Below are positions 6,194-8,470 of a stretch of DNA of 8,470 nt, one piece after another. Both the position numbers and the translations under genes were made by a program. The notes beneath the pieces were generated by a model. It saw only the letters and a program-made list of their open reading frames with translations, was not told where the DNA came from and searched no databases. Position 1 is the stretch's first letter, and each line of letters starts with the position of its first letter. The DNA is taken from contig CALKAA010000055.1 in assembly GCA_937983495.1 (NCBI GenBank), forward strand, positions 1 through 8,470, read 5' to 3'. Origin of the DNA: an uncultured Gemmobacter sp. GTDB lineage: Bacteria; Pseudomonadota; Alphaproteobacteria; Rhodobacterales; Rhodobacteraceae.

Positions 6194-6712
6194 ATGCGGG
6201 TTCTGGGAATTGATCCGGGGTTACGAAACCTTGGATGGGGAATCATTGATGTGGCCGGGCCGCGCCTGACCCATGTCGCCAATGGTATTTGCCACTCCAC
6301 GCCCTCGGGGCAGGAGGGAGATCTGGCGCAGCGCCTGTGCGACCTTTACACCCAGTTGACCGAGGTTTTGCGGACCTATGCCCCCGATACGGCGGCGGTG
6401 GAGCATACATTTGTCAACAAGGATGCCGTCGCCACGTTGAAACTGGGGCAGGCGCGCGGCATTGCCTTGCTGGTTCCGGCGCAATTTGGCCTGACCGTAG
6501 GGGAATATGCACCAAATGCGGTGAAGAAAACGGTTGTCGGCGTCGGCCATGCTGCCAAAGTGCAGGTGGACCATATGGTCCGGCTGCATTTACCGGGTGT
6601 CAAGATCGCCGGCCCGGACGCGGCCGATGCGCTGGCCATCGCGATTTGCCACGCGCATCACTCTCAATCCAGCGGCCGCTTGCAGGCCGCCTTGCAAAGG
6701 GCAGCAGGATGA
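6194..6712 (+). CDS. ruvC: Crossover junction endodeoxyribonuclease RuvC
   Basis: RuvC is the dimeric, Mg-dependent resolvase that cuts Holliday junctions at the end of homologous recombination and fork repair. The 172-aa length is normal. The RNase H-like acidic residues are all present: Asp7 in GIDPGL, Glu70 in AAVEHTF, and Asp142 and Asp145 in GPDAADALAIA. Phe73 corresponds to the base-stacking Phe69 of the E. coli enzyme, and TLKLGQARG at 81-89 is the conserved family segment. GAGG five bases before the ATG supports the start. The stop overlaps the ruvA start (ATGA), so the two genes are translationally coupled. It diverges from the DUF1127 gene. Confidence 0.96.
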   Translation: MRVLGIDPGLRNLGWGIIDVAGPRLTHVANGICHSTPSGQEGDLAQRLCDLYTQLTEVLRTYAPDTAAVEHTFVNKDAVATLKLGQARGIALLVPAQFGLTVGEYAPNAVKKTVVGVGHAAKVQVDHMVRLHLPGVKIAGPDAADALAIAICHAHHSQSSGRLQAALQRAAG

Positions 6713-7389
6713 TCGGCAAGATTTCCGGGCGGATCGACTGGCGCGGGCCGGATCATGTGCTGATCGACGTGCGCGGCGTGGGCTATATCGTTTATGTCTC
6801 CGACCGCACACTGGCCGCCCTGCCCGGCGTGGGCGAGGCCTGCGCGCTGTTCACCGAACTGGTGGTGCGCGAGGATCTGCTGCAACTCTTCGGCTTCCCC
6901 ACCATGCTGGAAAAGGAATGGCACCGACTGCTGACCACGGTGCAGGGCGTCGGGGCCAAGGCCGCCATGGCCATTCTGGGCACGCTGGGGGCCGAAGGCG
7001 CAGCCCGCGCCATCACGCTGGGCGATGCCCGCGCCATTCAGGCCGCCCCTGGCATCGGCCCAAAGATCGCGCAGCGTGTGGTGCTGGAACTGAAGGCCAA
7101 GGCCCCGATGGTCATGGCCCAAGGTGCAGCCCTGCATGGCGAGGCTGCGCTGGATGAGGTGATCGAGGCCAGCCCCGCCGCTGCCACAAAACCCACCCGC
7201 AAGGCCCCGGCAAAGCCCGTGGTCGCCCGCGCAGCCTATAGCGCCGATGCGCTTTCGGCGCTGCTGAACCTGGGCTATGGCCAGTCGGACGCTGCGCAGG
7301 CTGTGGCACAGGTGGCGGGAGAAGCCCCCGAGGCCGACACGGCAGAACTCATCCGCCGCGCCCTCAAGTTGCTGATGCCAAAGGGCTGA
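6709..7389 (+). CDS. ruvA: Holliday junction branch migration protein RuvA
   Basis: RuvA binds Holliday junctions as a tetramer and loads the RuvB motor. The ATG at 6709 overlaps the ruvC stop and begins the family-typical MIGKISGRID, so it is preferred over in-frame starts further upstream that lie inside ruvC. The protein is 226 aa. Domain I (OB fold) covers about 1-64, with the acidic pin Glu55-Asp56 exactly as in E. coli. Domain II has two helix-hairpin-helix motifs, about 76-91 (VQGVGAKAA) and 111-126 (APGIGPKIA). A long Ala/Pro/Lys-rich linker follows (about 141-177). Domain III (178-224, SALLNLGYGQSDAAQAV) contacts RuvB. It is somewhat longer than E. coli RuvA (203 aa) because of the linker. 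ruvB does not follow; the next gene is convergent and starts its stop codon at the very next base. Confidence 0.96.
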   Translation: MIGKISGRIDWRGPDHVLIDVRGVGYIVYVSDRTLAALPGVGEACALFTELVVREDLLQLFGFPTMLEKEWHRLLTTVQGVGAKAAMAILGTLGAEGAARAITLGDARAIQAAPGIGPKIAQRVVLELKAKAPMVMAQGAALHGEAALDEVIEASPAAATKPTRKAPAKPVVARAAYSADALSALLNLGYGQSDAAQAVAQVAGEAPEADTAELIRRALKLLMPKG

Positions 7390-7848
7390 TTACTTGCGGA
7401 ACTTGTCGAGGCTGACGATCTCGGCCTCGTGGGGCTTGGCGGGGGTTTCTTCCTCCGCCTCCTCCTCAAGCTCGTCCTCATCCTCATCATCCTCGGCATG
7501 AGTTTCAAACCGCAGGCCAAACTCCACCGAAGGGTCAACAAAGGTGCGCACTGCATCGAAGGGGATGACCAGCGGCTCGGGGTTGTTGCCGAAGTTCAGT
7601 GTGACCGAAAACCCGTCATCCGTCACCGTCAGGTTCTCGAACCAGTGCTGAATCACCACGGTCATTTCCTCGGGGTAGCGCGCGCGCAGCCAATCGGCGA
7701 TGGCGACATCCGGGTGGGTGGTGTCGAAGGTGATGAAGAAGTGATGCGCCCCCGGCAACCCGTTCTGCGCCACATCCTCCAGCACCGACTGGATGAGGCC
7801 GCGCATGGCGCGATGCATCAGGTTGCCATAATCAATCGTGCGGGCCAT
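7390..7848 (-). CDS. sspB: ClpXP adaptor protein, SspB family (alphaproteobacterial type)
   Basis: SspB tethers ssrA-tagged and other substrates to ClpX and so speeds their degradation by ClpXP. Residues 1-115 form the substrate-binding domain, beginning IDYGNLMHRAMRGLIQ and including HHFFITFDT and FGNNPEPLVIPFDAV, both conserved in alphaproteobacterial SspB. Residues 119-134 are a strongly acidic Asp/Glu tract forming a flexible tail. The C-terminal AEIVSLDKFRK (142-152) is the ClpX-docking peptide. The 152-aa length fits the group. AGAGG lies six or so bases before the ATG. The stop codon is directly adjacent to that of convergent ruvA, with no spacer. It sits downstream of the aminotransferase gene on the same strand, separated by a hairpin terminator, so it probably has its own promoter. 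Confidence 0.93.
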   Translation of the reverse strand: MARTIDYGNLMHRAMRGLIQSVLEDVAQNGLPGAHHFFITFDTTHPDVAIADWLRARYPEEMTVVIQHWFENLTVTDDGFSVTLNFGNNPEPLVIPFDAVRTFVDPSVEFGLRFETHAEDDEDEDELEEEAEEETPAKPHEAEIVSLDKFRK

Positions 7849-7902
7849 GAAGCACCTCTTTCAATTCCCCTTCACCATAAGGTGCCGTGGGGCCGATGGA
7901 AA

Positions 7903-7940
7903 GAGGCTTTGCCATGGCGCAGATCACCGGGCAAAGCCTC
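7903..7940 (-). terminator. Long-stem hairpin terminator after the aminotransferase gene
   Basis: GAGGCTTTGCC (7903-7913) and GGCAAAGCCTC (7930-7940) are an exact 11-bp inverted repeat with a 16-base loop, eight bases after the stop at 7949. The minus-strand tail is short (TTTCC). It separates the aminotransferase gene from sspB, although leaky readthrough could still feed sspB. Confidence 0.6.
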
Positions 7941-7948
7941 CCGTTTTG

Positions 7949-8470
7949 TCAGTTGCTCAGAACCCGGTCGAGCGCCGCAATCAGCCGCCCCACCTCGACC
8001 TCGGTGGTGTAATGGGTGAAACTGAGCCGCAAGACGCCTTTCTCCCGGTCGATGCCAAGCGCCTCCAGCGGACGTACCGCATAGAAATCGCCGCCCCCCG
8101 CCATGATGCCATGGGCAGCGAGGGCCGTGGCAACCGGCAGCGCTTCACGATCCAGCGCCACGGCGACAGTCGGCGCGCGGTCAGCGGCCTTGCGCGGACC
8201 GATCAGCCGCAGATCATTGCGCGCCGCCAGATAATCCAGCAGCGGTTGCGCCAAGGCCATTTCCTGCCCGCGCATCAGATCATGAACGGCATTGTTGCGC
8301 TGCAACGGCGTGGCTTCCGCCCCGCCGAAATGGTGAACGTAAAGCGCATCGACATAATCGGCCATACCCGCACAGGCAGCCACCTGCGCATGATCCGGCC
8401 CGGCGGGGTTGAAGCGTTTATACAGCACATTGCCATTGAAGAAATGCGACTGATTGGGCAACGCCGCCCC
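7949..8470 (-). CDS. Class V aminotransferase / cysteine desulfurase-like protein (partial, N-terminus beyond window)
   Basis: Only the C-terminal 173 residues are present; the frame is open to the right edge and the apparent start at 8461 is an internal leucine codon. The segment resembles the end of PLP-dependent fold-type I class V enzymes, in particular the cysteine desulfurase-like VC1184 branch. The visible features are NVLYKRFNPAGPDHAQVAACAG, a helical stretch, and a small C-terminal domain with APTVAVAL, HGIMAGGGDFYAVRPL and VLRLSFTHYTTEVEVGRLI. The last reproduces the terminal LRxSxxHYNTxxEV pattern of these enzymes. The PLP lysine and any catalytic cysteine lie in the missing part, so activity cannot be judged. 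A hairpin terminator follows the stop. Confidence 0.78.
   Translation of the reverse strand, partial: GAALPNQSHFFNGNVLYKRFNPAGPDHAQVAACAGMADYVDALYVHHFGGAEATPLQRNNAVHDLMRGQEMALAQPLLDYLAARNDLRLIGPRKAADRAPTVAVALDREALPVATALAAHGIMAGGGDFYAVRPLEALGIDREKGVLRLSFTHYTTEVEVGRLIAALDRVLSN

Noticed and set aside
6289..6708. Upstream in-frame extension of ruvA inside ruvC
   Set aside because: The RuvA family begins at MIGKISGRI, and the ATGA overlap with ruvC is a normal coupled start.

Overview
The window looks like a chromosomal segment of a GC-rich alphaproteobacterium, most likely from the Rhodobacteraceae/Paracoccaceae group. The evidence is the strong GC codon bias, an alphaproteobacterial-type SspB, a DUF1127 small protein, a ruvC-ruvA pair, and a choline-sulfatase with its dedicated LysR regulator. 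No IS element, tRNA, rRNA or CRISPR array was seen.

Region 1 (1-4045) is an accessory catabolic module. A CocE/NonD-family serine hydrolase, cut by the left edge, and a LysR regulator lie on the minus strand. Choline-sulfatase betC diverges from them on the plus strand. The 92-bp regulator/betC gap carries a perfect 9-bp inverted repeat that overlaps the regulator's start codon and flanks its Shine-Dalgarno. This is the probable operator of the switch. BetC would release choline and sulfate from choline-O-sulfate, feeding glycine betaine synthesis or sulfur and carbon supply. No choline transporter or betA/betB/betI is visible here.

Region 2 (4046-5540) holds prmA (ribosomal protein L11 methyltransferase) and a small single-pass membrane protein of unknown function, closed by a strong GC hairpin.

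Region 3 (5541-6193) holds a 71-aa DUF1127 protein on the minus strand. It has its own recognisable promoter, a 5'-end hairpin and a terminator. Its short 3' UTR contains a CCTCCTC anti-Shine-Dalgarno-like element, which recalls the small RNAs linked to DUF1127 genes in related bacteria. A 321-bp divergent intergenic region separates it from ruvC.

Region 4 (6194-8470) holds ruvC and ruvA (Holliday-junction processing, ATGA overlap). Their end meets, stop to stop with no spacer, the convergent ClpXP adaptor gene sspB. Upstream of sspB on the same strand, behind a hairpin terminator, is the C-terminal part of a class V aminotransferase (cysteine desulfurase-like), cut by the right edge. ruvB, which often follows ruvA, is not in the window.

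Most of the window is ordinary housekeeping. The points most worth checking are the palindrome at the regulator start, the DUF1127 3' UTR element, and the repeated motif in the DUF1127-ruvC gap. I did not find a convincing undescribed multi-gene system.
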